A stretch of 64,000 bases of DNA from Bacteroides faecichinchillae JCM 17102 (lineage in GTDB: Bacteria; Bacteroidota; Bacteroidia; Bacteroidales; Bacteroidaceae), in contig NZ_BAKK01000020.1 in NCBI RefSeq assembly GCF_000614145.1, forward strand, positions 1-64,000. The letters run 5' to 3'. This document shows, in pieces, positions 54,718 through 62,728 of the stretch; position 1 is the first letter of the stretch; each line of letters begins with the position of its first letter. Position numbers and translations under genes: made by a program. The notes under the pieces are model-generated. The model made no database searches, was not told where the DNA came from, and saw nothing but the letters and a program-made list of their open reading frames with translations.

Positions 54718-54725
54718 TATATTTG
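54718..54725 (+). promoter_or_regulatory. -7 element for rubredoxin
   Basis: TATATTTG lies 38 bases before the ATG at 54764. Confidence 0.5.
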
Positions 54726-54763
54726 TGTTATATTATATAGAAAACCAATAAAAAACGAACAGT

Positions 54764-54928
54764 ATGAGAAAATACATTTGCACGGTTTGCGACTACATTT
54801 ATGATCCTGAACAAGGCGATCCGGATGGTGGAATTGATCCAGGTACAGCGTTTGAAGATATTCCAGATGATTGGGTATGTCCTCTTTGCGGAGTAGGTAA
54901 AGAAGATTTCGAACCGTATGAAGAATAA
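54764..54928 (+). CDS. Rubredoxin
   Basis: A 54-residue electron carrier with the four iron ligands in two CxxC pairs: [21 protein letters not shown] (Cys6 and Cys9) and [15 protein letters not shown] (Cys39 and Cys42). It is complete, with the Trp of the conserved DDWVCP segment. It has its own promoter and terminator, so it is monocistronic. It probably serves oxygen or peroxide detoxification in this anaerobe. Confidence 0.96.
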   Translation: MRKYICTVCDYIYDPEQGDPDGGIDPGTAFEDIPDDWVCPLCGVGKEDFEPYEE

Positions 54929-54959
54929 AAGAGAGAAATAAAGATTCTGTGAATTGAAT

Positions 54960-54997
54960 TGGTCGGGTATGTATGGATAACATATCCGACCATTTTT
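54960..54997 (+). terminator. Terminator of the rubredoxin gene
   Basis: TGGTCGGGTATGT pairs with ACATATCCGACCA (one mismatch at the wobble), followed by TTTTTATC. Confidence 0.75.
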
Positions 54998-55088
54998 ATC
55001 AAGTAGTTTTGAATATTATTTTGCTGCTTGTCCTTTCAATAAAAGTCTTTGCTAAAAAAACAATGCGCTTATTTATAAATGTATATAT

Positions 55089-55124
55089 AAAAACAGGGTG
55101 TTCGGAAACGGACACCCTGTTTTT
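55089..55124 (-). terminator. Terminator of the Na/Pi cotransporter gene
   Basis: AAAAACAGGGTGT (55089-55101) pairs with ACACCCTGTTTTT (55112-55124). It lies 36 bases after the stop codon on the minus strand. Confidence 0.8.
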
Positions 55125-55159
55125 ATGTAAAATGAGAAATTCATTATTCCATTATTAAA

Positions 55160-56857
55160 TTAAGGGATTTTTTTCTCTTTCACATCACTACTCGCTTCCA
55201 CCACATTAACCACATAGTCACCGAGCTTTTCACATTCGGCAATAATATCCATGTAGTAAACTCCCATTTGATAATCATATTCTTTGTTGTTTACATCCAG
55301 AATATTCTGATTTTTCAGTTGGTTGCGGTAGTTATTAATTTCATTCTCAATATTAAAAGATTTATTGATATCAATGCTTTGATGTTCCGGTTTTTCTACC
55401 ACTACAATCATTTGTGAAAGAGCATCGCTTGTTAGTTTCATCATAAAATGAATATGCTCATATTGTTTTTCCGTAAAGTCTTGGTTGGTTTGACGTTTCC
55501 GGTTGATGGTACGTGCCAGATTGTAACAACTATCACCAATACTTTCAATTTCAGTAACTTCACGTAGCATGGCGCGAATCTGCAACTTACTTTCAGAGCT
55601 TAACCGTCCTTCGGAAACTTGATTCAGATAATTGGCTATTTCTAACTCCATGTTGTCACTGATATTTTCGTATTTCTCTACTCTACTGAATAACTTATTG
55701 AAGTCGTCATCTTTTTCGGTATGTAGCAGATCTTGAACCATTCCAAACATACGATGAGTACGTTCAGCAAACAGATGAATCTCCTTACGTGCTTGGAGAA
55801 TAGAGAGTTCTGCCGTAGAAAGCATACCACCTGTGATAAACCGGAGACGTGGCTCTTCGTCTTCATCTTTCAGATGTATTAAAGCACATACGGTGCGTTC
55901 TATGAATTTTACAGCCCAAATCAATATAAATACATTACAGATATTGAAGATGGAATGGAAAGCGGATAATTTATAAGATATAGCCACTTCAGGATTACTT
56001 GTCTGAAAGAATGTATCTACAACCCAGTTTACGAACTGCATAAAAGGATGGAAGATAATCAACACCCAGATGACGCCAAACACATTAAAAACAAAATGGG
56101 CCAATGCTGCTCGCTTAGCCTGTGTGTTGGCTGTTAATGCAGCAAGATTGGCCGTGATCGTAGTTCCGATATTTTCACCTAATACTAGTGCTGCTCCCAG
56201 TTCGAGGCTGATCCAACCGTTGGCACACATAATTAAAGTAATTGCCATGGTAGCCGCTGAGGCTTGCACGATCATGGTCAGAATAGTACCGATGAATAAG
56301 AACAGTAAAACAGAGAAGAATCCCATGTCTGTGTAGTTCTGTACAAAAGCGAGCATTTCCGGGTTGGAGTTTAAGTCGGGTGCATTTGCTTTCAGATAAG
56401 AAAGCCCCATGAAAAGAAAAGAAAAACCGAAAATGAATTCACCTATGGATTTACGGTTGCTCTTGCCCGAGAAGATAAGTGGCAAGGCGATGGCCAGAAG
56501 AGGAAGGGCGAAAGCAGCCATATCAACTTTAAATCCAAAAATAGAGATAATCCAAGCAGTAACTGTAGTACCGATATTGGCTCCCATAATTACGCTGATA
56601 GATTCAGCCAGAGTCAGTAATCCGGCATTAACGAAACTCACGACCATGACCGTCGTTGCTGATGAAGATTGGATAAGGGCTGTGATTAACACTCCTGTTA
56701 ATACTCCCGTTACCCGGTTGGTGGTCATTGCCGTCAGAATACTTCGTAGCCTGTCACCCGCGACTTTTTGCAAGCCCTCACTCATTATTTTCATTCCGTA
56801 TAGGAAGAGTCCTAATGAACCTATGAGCTTTAAAAAATCATAAAAAGAATATTCCAT
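55160..56857 (-). CDS. Na/Pi cotransporter family protein with PhoU-like domain
   Basis: A 565-residue protein. The N-terminal two-thirds are a NptA-type transporter with two inverted repeats carrying the QSSS-like motifs (ALIQSSSATTVMV and VQASAATMAITLI) and TTVTAWI/TTITANLAAL segments. The C-terminal approximately 200 residues are a PhoU-like helical domain (EIESIGDSCYNLARTINRKRQTNQ). It probably imports phosphate with sodium, with the PhoU part controlling activity. It is transcribed alone, divergent from the nucleoside kinase. Confidence 0.9.
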   Translation of the reverse strand: MEYSFYDFLKLIGSLGLFLYGMKIMSEGLQKVAGDRLRSILTAMTTNRVTGVLTGVLITALIQSSSATTVMVVSFVNAGLLTLAESISVIMGANIGTTVTAWIISIFGFKVDMAAFALPLLAIALPLIFSGKSNRKSIGEFIFGFSFLFMGLSYLKANAPDLNSNPEMLAFVQNYTDMGFFSVLLFLFIGTILTMIVQASAATMAITLIMCANGWISLELGAALVLGENIGTTITANLAALTANTQAKRAALAHFVFNVFGVIWVLIIFHPFMQFVNWVVDTFFQTSNPEVAISYKLSAFHSIFNICNVFILIWAVKFIERTVCALIHLKDEDEEPRLRFITGGMLSTAELSILQARKEIHLFAERTHRMFGMVQDLLHTEKDDDFNKLFSRVEKYENISDNMELEIANYLNQVSEGRLSSESKLQIRAMLREVTEIESIGDSCYNLARTINRKRQTNQDFTEKQYEHIHFMMKLTSDALSQMIVVVEKPEHQSIDINKSFNIENEINNYRNQLKNQNILDVNNKEYDYQMGVYYMDIIAECEKLGDYVVNVVEASSDVKEKKIP

Positions 56858-56944
56858 CTATAATAATTTTAGTAGTTGTTTGTTCTCTATCTGATTAATA
56901 TAATGTATATTTAGTCCCACATATTCACCTTTAAACGAACAACG

Positions 56945-58618
56945 ATGAAACAGATGTTACAAATATGTTGCAAAAATAATAATATTTATAAAGAATTCCC
57001 TATCGGAAGCTCACTCTTGGATATTTATTACGGTTTTAATCTTAATTTTCCTTATCAGGTAGTTAGTGCCAAAGTGAACAATCGTTCCGAAGGACTTAAC
57101 TTCAGAGTTTATAATAATAAAGACGTAGAGTTTCTCGATGTACGTGATCAGTCGGGTATGCGTACGTATGTCCGATCCTTATGCTTTGTCCTGTATAAAG
57201 CCGTTACAGAGCTATTTCCGCAAGGGAAACTGTATGTAGAACATCCGGTGTCTAAAGGCTATTTCTGTAATTTGCGTATCGGTCGCCCTATTGAACTGGA
57301 GGACGTAACGCGCATCAAAAGGAGGATGCAGGAAATTGTAGAGGAAAACATCTCTTATCACCGGGTTGAGTGCCATACGGCTGAGGCTGTACGCGTATTC
57401 AGTGAACGGGGAATGAATGATAAAGTGCGATTACTCGAAACATCCGGTTCTATTTATACCTACTATTATACATTAGGCGATACAGTAGATTACTATTACG
57501 GAAACCTTTTGCCAAGTACCGGTTATCTGAAACTATTCGATATTGTGAAATATTACGATGGGTTACTTTTGCGTATTCCGAGTAAAGAGAATCCGGAAGT
57601 ATTGGAAGACGTGGTTAAACAGGAAAAAATGTTGGAGGTATTTAAGGAACATCTCAATTGGAGTTATATCATGGGACTTAACAATGCCGGTGATTTTAAT
57701 CTTGCATGCGAAGTGGGGCATGCTACGGATTTGATTAATGTGGCAGAGGCTTTGCAAGAAAAGAAAATAGCTCAGATAGCCGATACGATTTTTCATCGGG
57801 GAGAGAATGGAAACAGGGTGAAACTTGTGTTGATTTCCGGTCCTTCTTCTTCCGGAAAAACCACCTTTAGTAAGCGACTTTCGATACAATTGATGACAAA
57901 TGGGTTGAAACCGTTTCCGATTTCATTGGATAATTACTTTGTAGACCGAGAAGATACTCCGTTGGATGAACATGGGAATTATGATTATGAATCTTTGTAT
58001 GCGCTCGATTTGGATCTGTTTAATCGGCAGTTGCAAGCTTTGCTTCGTGGAGAGGAAGTGGAATTACCTCGTTTTAACTTTGCACTTGGTAAGAAAGAAT
58101 TCAAAGGCGATAAACTGAGAATTGAAGAAAATACAATTTTGATTTTAGAAGGAATTCATGCTTTGAACCCGGAACTGACTCCTCATATACCCAATGAGAA
58201 GAAATTTAAGATATATGTATCTGCTTTGACTACCATCTCATTGGATGATCACAACTGGATTCCTACCACAGATAACCGATTGTTGCGCCGTATTATTCGT
58301 GACTTTAATTATCGGGGCTATTCTGCTCGTGAGACAATTTCTCGCTGGCCTAGTGTACGTGCCGGAGAAGATAAATGGATATTTCCTTATCAGGAAAATG
58401 CAGATGTAATGTTTAATTCCGCTTTACTATTTGAGTTTGCAGTGTTACGTTTGCATGCTGAACCTATTTTGACGGGTGTACCCCGTAATTGCCCGGAATA
58501 TTGCGAGGCATATCGCTTGCTGAAGTTCATTAAGTATTTTGTTCCGGTGCAGGATAAAGAAATTCCACCGACATCGCTACTTCGGGAATTCTTGGGAGGA
58601 AGTAGTTTTAAATATTAG
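56945..58618 (+). CDS. Uridine kinase-like nucleoside kinase with TGS domain
   Basis: A 557-residue protein. Residues 1-70 are a TGS-like domain (EFPIGSSLLDIYYGFNLNFPYQVVSAKVNN), and 70-270 resemble the threonyl-tRNA-synthetase second additional domain (HPVSKGYFCNLRIGRPIELEDVTRIKRRMQEIVEENI). The C-terminal half is a uridine-kinase/PRK domain with Walker A LISGPSSSGKTTFS, a substrate segment FPISLDNYFVDREDTP and ILILEGIHALNP. This three-domain arrangement is common in Bacteroidetes and Clostridia. It probably phosphorylates uridine or another nucleoside. The N-terminal part's role is unclear. Confidence 0.88.
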   Translation: MKQMLQICCKNNNIYKEFPIGSSLLDIYYGFNLNFPYQVVSAKVNNRSEGLNFRVYNNKDVEFLDVRDQSGMRTYVRSLCFVLYKAVTELFPQGKLYVEHPVSKGYFCNLRIGRPIELEDVTRIKRRMQEIVEENISYHRVECHTAEAVRVFSERGMNDKVRLLETSGSIYTYYYTLGDTVDYYYGNLLPSTGYLKLFDIVKYYDGLLLRIPSKENPEVLEDVVKQEKMLEVFKEHLNWSYIMGLNNAGDFNLACEVGHATDLINVAEALQEKKIAQIADTIFHRGENGNRVKLVLISGPSSSGKTTFSKRLSIQLMTNGLKPFPISLDNYFVDREDTPLDEHGNYDYESLYALDLDLFNRQLQALLRGEEVELPRFNFALGKKEFKGDKLRIEENTILILEGIHALNPELTPHIPNEKKFKIYVSALTTISLDDHNWIPTTDNRLLRRIIRDFNYRGYSARETISRWPSVRAGEDKWIFPYQENADVMFNSALLFEFAVLRLHAEPILTGVPRNCPEYCEAYRLLKFIKYFVPVQDKEIPPTSLLREFLGGSSFKY

Positions 58619-58676
58619 GTAAAGAAAAATGTTCTCAAATGAATTAGCAAAAGGTATATTATTTAGGATTATTTTT

Positions 58677-58684
58677 TACCTTTG
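58677..58684 (+). promoter_or_regulatory. -7 element for the TPR sensor protein
   Basis: TACCTTTG lies 24 bases before the ATG at 58709. Confidence 0.5.
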
Positions 58685-58708
58685 CAGTAGAAACAAATAC
58701 TATGATTT

Positions 58709-60262
58709 ATGAAAATATGGTCTTTATTTTGGGTTATTATTTTTAGTATCAGTACAATAACTAAAGCAGAAGAAGTCTCTGACAGAGCGACGGAATTGAT
58801 GAAAATGGGACAAAGTAGTCTTGAACAAAAAGAATATGTCAAGGCACGCTATCTTTTTAAACAAGCATATTCTGCATTTTCTTCTCGTGGAAATTATGAA
58901 AAAGCCGTTCAATGCGGGATTCAAACTGCTGAGCTCTATGTTCGGGAGAACTATTATAAGGAAGCATTTGAGCTTTGTCGGGATATGAATCAGTTGATTG
59001 CGACTGGTGCAGAAAAGTTACATAAACCTTTTTATGACTTACAATTTCTAGTCACCAAAGAAAGGTTGAAAATGTATATCAAACTGAAAGCTACTGCACA
59101 AGCTAAGGAGCAATTGGCTAAGTTGGATGAAATAGCCGGTTTGGCAAAAACTGATTCTTTGAGTGAGGAACTTCTGTACATTCAGGCTGAGTACTATTAT
59201 ACATTTGGACTTAATGCTCAGGGAGATGCATGTTTCCGAAAGCTTATCAGTCAATATAAAGAAAAGAAGAATTACGAGAAAGTAAACGAGTGTTATCGGA
59301 ATTTGATAGAAATCTCCAAGAAATCAAATAATACTGCATTGGCTTGTCGTACTTACGAGAATTTTATATTGTGGACAGACTCGGTTAAAGCATTGACTGC
59401 ACAGGATGAACTTAATGTTCTTAAAAGAAAGAACGAGGAAAGTTTGAATATTATTACAGAGAAGGATGACTCTTTAGCTGTGAAACAATATATAATAATA
59501 GGACTTGGTATATTTGCCGCTGTACTTATTGCTGGCTTGATCCTGCTTGCTGTTATTTGGCTTCGTTGTGTCGTTAACAATAAGAAATTAAAGAAAAGTA
59601 TAAAGGTTGCCAATGAGCATAATGAATTAAAGACGCAGTTTATTACCAATATCTCGGCACAGATGGCACCGGCTTTGGATACGTTGGAAACTTCGGCTGG
59701 GCGTATCTCTGAAAAAGCATTGCAGGAGGGACAACAAATGCAATTGCAGGTAGCTTCATTGAAGAAATTCAGTGATGATATACAGGAACTCTCCTCTTTG
59801 GAAAACTCGCTGACAGAAATATATGAGTTGCGTGAAGTCAATGTCTGTACATTTAGTGAAGCGGTTATGGCAAAGATTTCAGGATTATTGCAACCGGGAG
59901 TTACTTCAGTAGTGAATGCTGCCAAATTGCAAATAAAAACGAATCCTGAACAGTTAGAACGAATTTTAATTCATTTGTTGAAAAATGCTGCTTACTATAC
60001 TTCCGAAGGTAAAATAATACTTGATTTCAAGAAAAGGGGAGCACATACACATCAGTTTATAGTGACTGATACTGGTTGTGGAATTCCTGAAGAACTGAAG
60101 GAGAATCTCTTTAAACCTTTTGCTGAAATAAAGGATCTGACACAAGGTGACGGGCTGGGATTGCCAATCTGTTCTCTGCTTGCTACTAAAATGAATGGAA
60201 GTCTGACACTGGATACTACCTACACCAAAGGAAGTCGGTTTGTATTGGAATTACATGTTTGA
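58709..60262 (+). CDS. TPR sensor protein with histidine-kinase-like ATPase, lacking the phospho-acceptor His
   Basis: A 517-residue protein. The signal peptide is at 1-20, a TPR-like helical sensor region at about 25-235 in the periplasm, a membrane helix at about 262-288 (YIIIGLGIFAAVLIAGLILLAVIWL), a HisKA-like helical hairpin and an ATPase domain. The usual H box NxSHExRTPL is replaced by ITNISAQMAPAL, with Ala at the His position. The ATPase domain is good: HLLKNAAYYTSEG, VTDTGCGIPEE and GDGLGLPICSLLA. It may act by binding ATP or a partner rather than by self-phosphorylation. No response regulator is near. Confidence 0.82.
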   Translation: MKIWSLFWVIIFSISTITKAEEVSDRATELMKMGQSSLEQKEYVKARYLFKQAYSAFSSRGNYEKAVQCGIQTAELYVRENYYKEAFELCRDMNQLIATGAEKLHKPFYDLQFLVTKERLKMYIKLKATAQAKEQLAKLDEIAGLAKTDSLSEELLYIQAEYYYTFGLNAQGDACFRKLISQYKEKKNYEKVNECYRNLIEISKKSNNTALACRTYENFILWTDSVKALTAQDELNVLKRKNEESLNIITEKDDSLAVKQYIIIGLGIFAAVLIAGLILLAVIWLRCVVNNKKLKKSIKVANEHNELKTQFITNISAQMAPALDTLETSAGRISEKALQEGQQMQLQVASLKKFSDDIQELSSLENSLTEIYELREVNVCTFSEAVMAKISGLLQPGVTSVVNAAKLQIKTNPEQLERILIHLLKNAAYYTSEGKIILDFKKRGAHTHQFIVTDTGCGIPEELKENLFKPFAEIKDLTQGDGLGLPICSLLATKMNGSLTLDTTYTKGSRFVLELHV

Positions 60263-60322
60263 TTGAAAAATAAAACTGATTAATGGTATAGGGACTATTT
60301 CAAAAGTTTCAAAGTACTTTGA

Positions 60323-60352
60323 TATTTATCGTATTTCGATAAATAATTATCG
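60323..60352 (+). promoter_or_regulatory. Overlapping inverted repeats, candidate operator of the DUF2975-XRE pair
   Basis: TATTTATCG (60323-60331) and CGATAAATA (60337-60345) form one palindrome, and the second half also forms CGATAA-ATAA-TTATCG (60337-60352). It lies upstream of the -7 element at 60382. Confidence 0.45.
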
Positions 60353-60381
60353 TTTTTCTTTTGAATATTACCAGAAATATG

Positions 60382-60389
60382 TATTTTTG
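60382..60389 (+). promoter_or_regulatory. -7 element for the DUF2975-XRE operon
   Basis: TATTTTTG lies 33 bases before the ATG at 60423. Confidence 0.5.
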
Positions 60390-60422
60390 CTGGTAGAAAA
60401 GGAATCTTAAAGATAAACGATT

Positions 60423-60884
60423 ATGGGAATAAAATTAAAATTCAAAGGATTAAAAAGTAAGTATGCCGGAGTTGGAATCGTAGTATTCATTGCTGCTTTA
60501 ACTATTCTGCAATGTCTTGTTTACAGTATCGGGATTTTTAAAGAATTGCATAACAGTACAGTAAATTATGCATCAGTAGGAATATTAGTTTGTAATATCG
60601 TATGTTTGCTTTTTATTTGCATACAGATTTTCCGTATCGACAGCCGTAATTTATTGACTAAAAAGACGGCTGGAATTGTAACAAGTTGCGGTATAATTAT
60701 TATTTTATGTATGTTAATTCGTGGGCGTCTGTTCGATCATACTATTGAAGCGGTAACAATACAGACATATACAGTTTATCAGGATTGGTTATTAATTTAT
60801 GTAATTGGTTTCTTAATGATATTCCTTGGAAGTATCATAAGAAAAGCTGTAAATATTAAGGAAGAGAATGATTTAACTGTTTAA
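60423..60884 (+). CDS. DUF2975 membrane protein
   Basis: A 153-residue protein with four hydrophobic helices (about 18-38, 48-68, 85-105 and 117-140), matching the DUF2975 family. Members are small membrane proteins that nearly always precede an XRE regulator. Here that gene starts 11 bases downstream. Function is unknown, but a membrane-sensor or signal-output role with its partner is usually proposed. Confidence 0.8.
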   Translation: MGIKLKFKGLKSKYAGVGIVVFIAALTILQCLVYSIGIFKELHNSTVNYASVGILVCNIVCLLFICIQIFRIDSRNLLTKKTAGIVTSCGIIIILCMLIRGRLFDHTIEAVTIQTYTVYQDWLLIYVIGFLMIFLGSIIRKAVNIKEENDLTV

Positions 60885-60895
60885 TTGATGATGCT

Positions 60896-61102
60896 ATGCC
60901 TATTATAGTAAATTTGGATGTGATGATGGCAAAGCGGAAAATTTCGCTTAGCGAGTTAGCGGAAAGAATAGATCTGACTCTTGCGAATTTGTCTATTTTG
61001 AAGACAGGAAAAGCTAAGGCAATACGCTTTTCTACTTTAGAGTCTATTTGTGAAGAGTTAAATTGTCAGCCGGGAGATATATTGGAATATCGACCTGAAT
61101 AA
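60896..61102 (+). CDS. XRE-family HTH regulator (YozG-like)
   Basis: A 68-residue protein made of a single helix-turn-helix domain: IIVNLDVMMAKRKISLSELAERIDLTLANLSILKTGKAKAIRFSTLESICEELNCQPGDILEY. It is the standard partner of DUF2975 proteins and probably binds the inverted repeats upstream of the operon. Confidence 0.92.
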   Translation: MPIIVNLDVMMAKRKISLSELAERIDLTLANLSILKTGKAKAIRFSTLESICEELNCQPGDILEYRPE

Positions 61103-61139
61103 TTGGGCAAGGTAATTGTTTTCGGCAGAATGAGCCTAT

Positions 61140-61203
61140 CATGTAAAAAGCGATTAAAGAGTATTTCTTATAGCGGGAAATACTTTTTAATCGCTTTTAC
61201 ATG
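61140..61203. terminator. Bidirectional terminator between the XRE gene and pepP
   Basis: CATGTAAAA-AGCGATTAAA (61140-61158) pairs with TTTAATCGCTTTTACATG (61186-61203), and an inner stem AGTATTTC/GAAATACT adds to it. It separates convergent genes. Confidence 0.75.
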
Positions 61204-61217
61204 GTAATTCTTGTTTT

Positions 61218-62591
61218 TTATCTCAATGTCTCCACTTCTTCCGGTGTTAAAGGAATCTTTTTGCCCAGACGACGTGCGCCGGTTTCTGTAATCAGATAAT
61301 CTTCCTCGTTGCGAATACCACCAAAATCTTTGTAAGTTTCTACTTTATCATAATTGATGAAGTCGGTAAACTTCCTTTCTGCCTTCCACATATCAATCAA
61401 TTCGGGAATAAAGTAAATACCCGGTTCAACGGTATGCACAAATCCTGGTTCTAGTGGAATGGCCAAACGTTGTGACTTGCGACCGAATTGTGTACTCTTG
61501 GGTTGTCCGTTATAACCTACCCAAAGTTCTCCCAGATTTTCCATATCATGAACATCCAGTCCCATCATGTGTCCCAATCCGTGGGGATAAAACAATGCGT
61601 GAGCTCCTTCATGGACCGCATCATTCGTATTACCTTTCATTAATCCGAGTGTTTTCATTCCGTCTACCATAACATGTGCGGACAATTCATATACATCCAT
61701 ATATGGAATGCCCGGACGAAGAGCTTTTACTGACTCCAGATGCATGGCATTTTGAATCTCATAGATTTCACGCTGACGGGCTGTGAATTTCTTGTCGGCA
61801 GGGATGGTAGATGACATATCCCCGGCATATCCCGATTCCACTTCCGCACCGGCATCGATCAAGAATAAATCACCCGGTTTAACTTTATTGCCATGGTAAT
61901 GATTATGTAAAGTCTGACCATTGATCGTAGCAATTGTTGCAAAAGAAAGTTCGCAGTTGTTTGCTTCCGCAACCCGATTCATTTCTGCTACTACTTCATA
62001 TTCATACATTCCTGGACGGAGCACTTTCATGGCGGTAATGTGCATATCTGCGGTAACATCACAAGCCTTTTCTATTTCTACGATTTCTTCTTCCGATTTA
62101 TAACTACGTTGAGCGATTACGGCACGAATAAAAGGGATAGAACCTTCCTGAGATGCAGGAGGAATACCTAACCAATCCATCAATTTCAACTTATGTTCGG
62201 GACGGTAAGGGGGTAAATAGTGAATTATTTTTCCTTTTTGCACACATTTGTCTAGGTAGTTTGCAATTTCAGCGGATGGCATTATTTCTTTAATCCCAAC
62301 CCGTTCACATTTTTCATGTAGAGTAGGTTGTGATCCCATCCACACAATAGCATCAATAGATAATTCATCACCAAATATGATTTCTTTATCATTGTCGATG
62401 TCAATGATAGCCGAAAGACCGGCACACGATAGCCCGAAATAATAAAGAAAAGTTGAATCCTGACGATAGCGGAAAGTGTTGTCTTCATAATTCAGCCCAC
62501 ATTCATCGTTACCTATAAATAATAATACTCCGGAGCCTAATTTCTTTTTCAGCAGGGCTCTGCGCTGCATATAGGTTTCTTTGGCAAACAT
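61218..62591 (-). CDS. pepP: Xaa-Pro aminopeptidase (M24B)
   Basis: A 457-residue enzyme that removes the N-terminal residue before proline. The N-terminal AMP_N domain covers about 1-140, and the creatinase-fold domain follows. Metal ligands are the Asp pair in FLIDAGAEVESGYAGDMSSTIP, His in YPHGLGHMMGLDVHD, Glu in VHTVEPGIYF and the Glu near the C-terminus in IRNEEDYLIT. All are in place. It is transcribed alone, divergent from rpoN. Confidence 0.93.
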   Translation of the reverse strand: MFAKETYMQRRALLKKKLGSGVLLFIGNDECGLNYEDNTFRYRQDSTFLYYFGLSCAGLSAIIDIDNDKEIIFGDELSIDAIVWMGSQPTLHEKCERVGIKEIMPSAEIANYLDKCVQKGKIIHYLPPYRPEHKLKLMDWLGIPPASQEGSIPFIRAVIAQRSYKSEEEIVEIEKACDVTADMHITAMKVLRPGMYEYEVVAEMNRVAEANNCELSFATIATINGQTLHNHYHGNKVKPGDLFLIDAGAEVESGYAGDMSSTIPADKKFTARQREIYEIQNAMHLESVKALRPGIPYMDVYELSAHVMVDGMKTLGLMKGNTNDAVHEGAHALFYPHGLGHMMGLDVHDMENLGELWVGYNGQPKSTQFGRKSQRLAIPLEPGFVHTVEPGIYFIPELIDMWKAERKFTDFINYDKVETYKDFGGIRNEEDYLITETGARRLGKKIPLTPEEVETLR

Positions 62592-62617
62592 ACTGTCCTA
62601 ATTTTAAGTTCGTGCAA

Positions 62618-62625
62618 CAAAGATA
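62618..62625 (-). promoter_or_regulatory. -7 element for pepP
   Basis: The minus strand reads TATCTTTG, 27 bases before the start codon at 62591. Confidence 0.5.
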
Positions 62626-62689
62626 AGGAATTTTGTGTTATAGGATTAAAAATAATCCCTGTAATCTGTGTAATCTGTAGTTAAAAAGT

Positions 62690-62697
62690 TACTTTTG
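62690..62697 (+). promoter_or_regulatory. -7 element for rpoN
   Basis: TACTTTTG lies 32 bases before the ATG at 62729. Confidence 0.5.
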
Positions 62698-62728
62698 TAG
62701 CGATAAACAGTAGAAAGCAAAAATAAAT

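Noticed and set aside
62655..62680. Short direct repeat GTAATCTGT before rpoN
   Set aside because: Two copies of nine bases in an AT-rich gap; too little to support a function.
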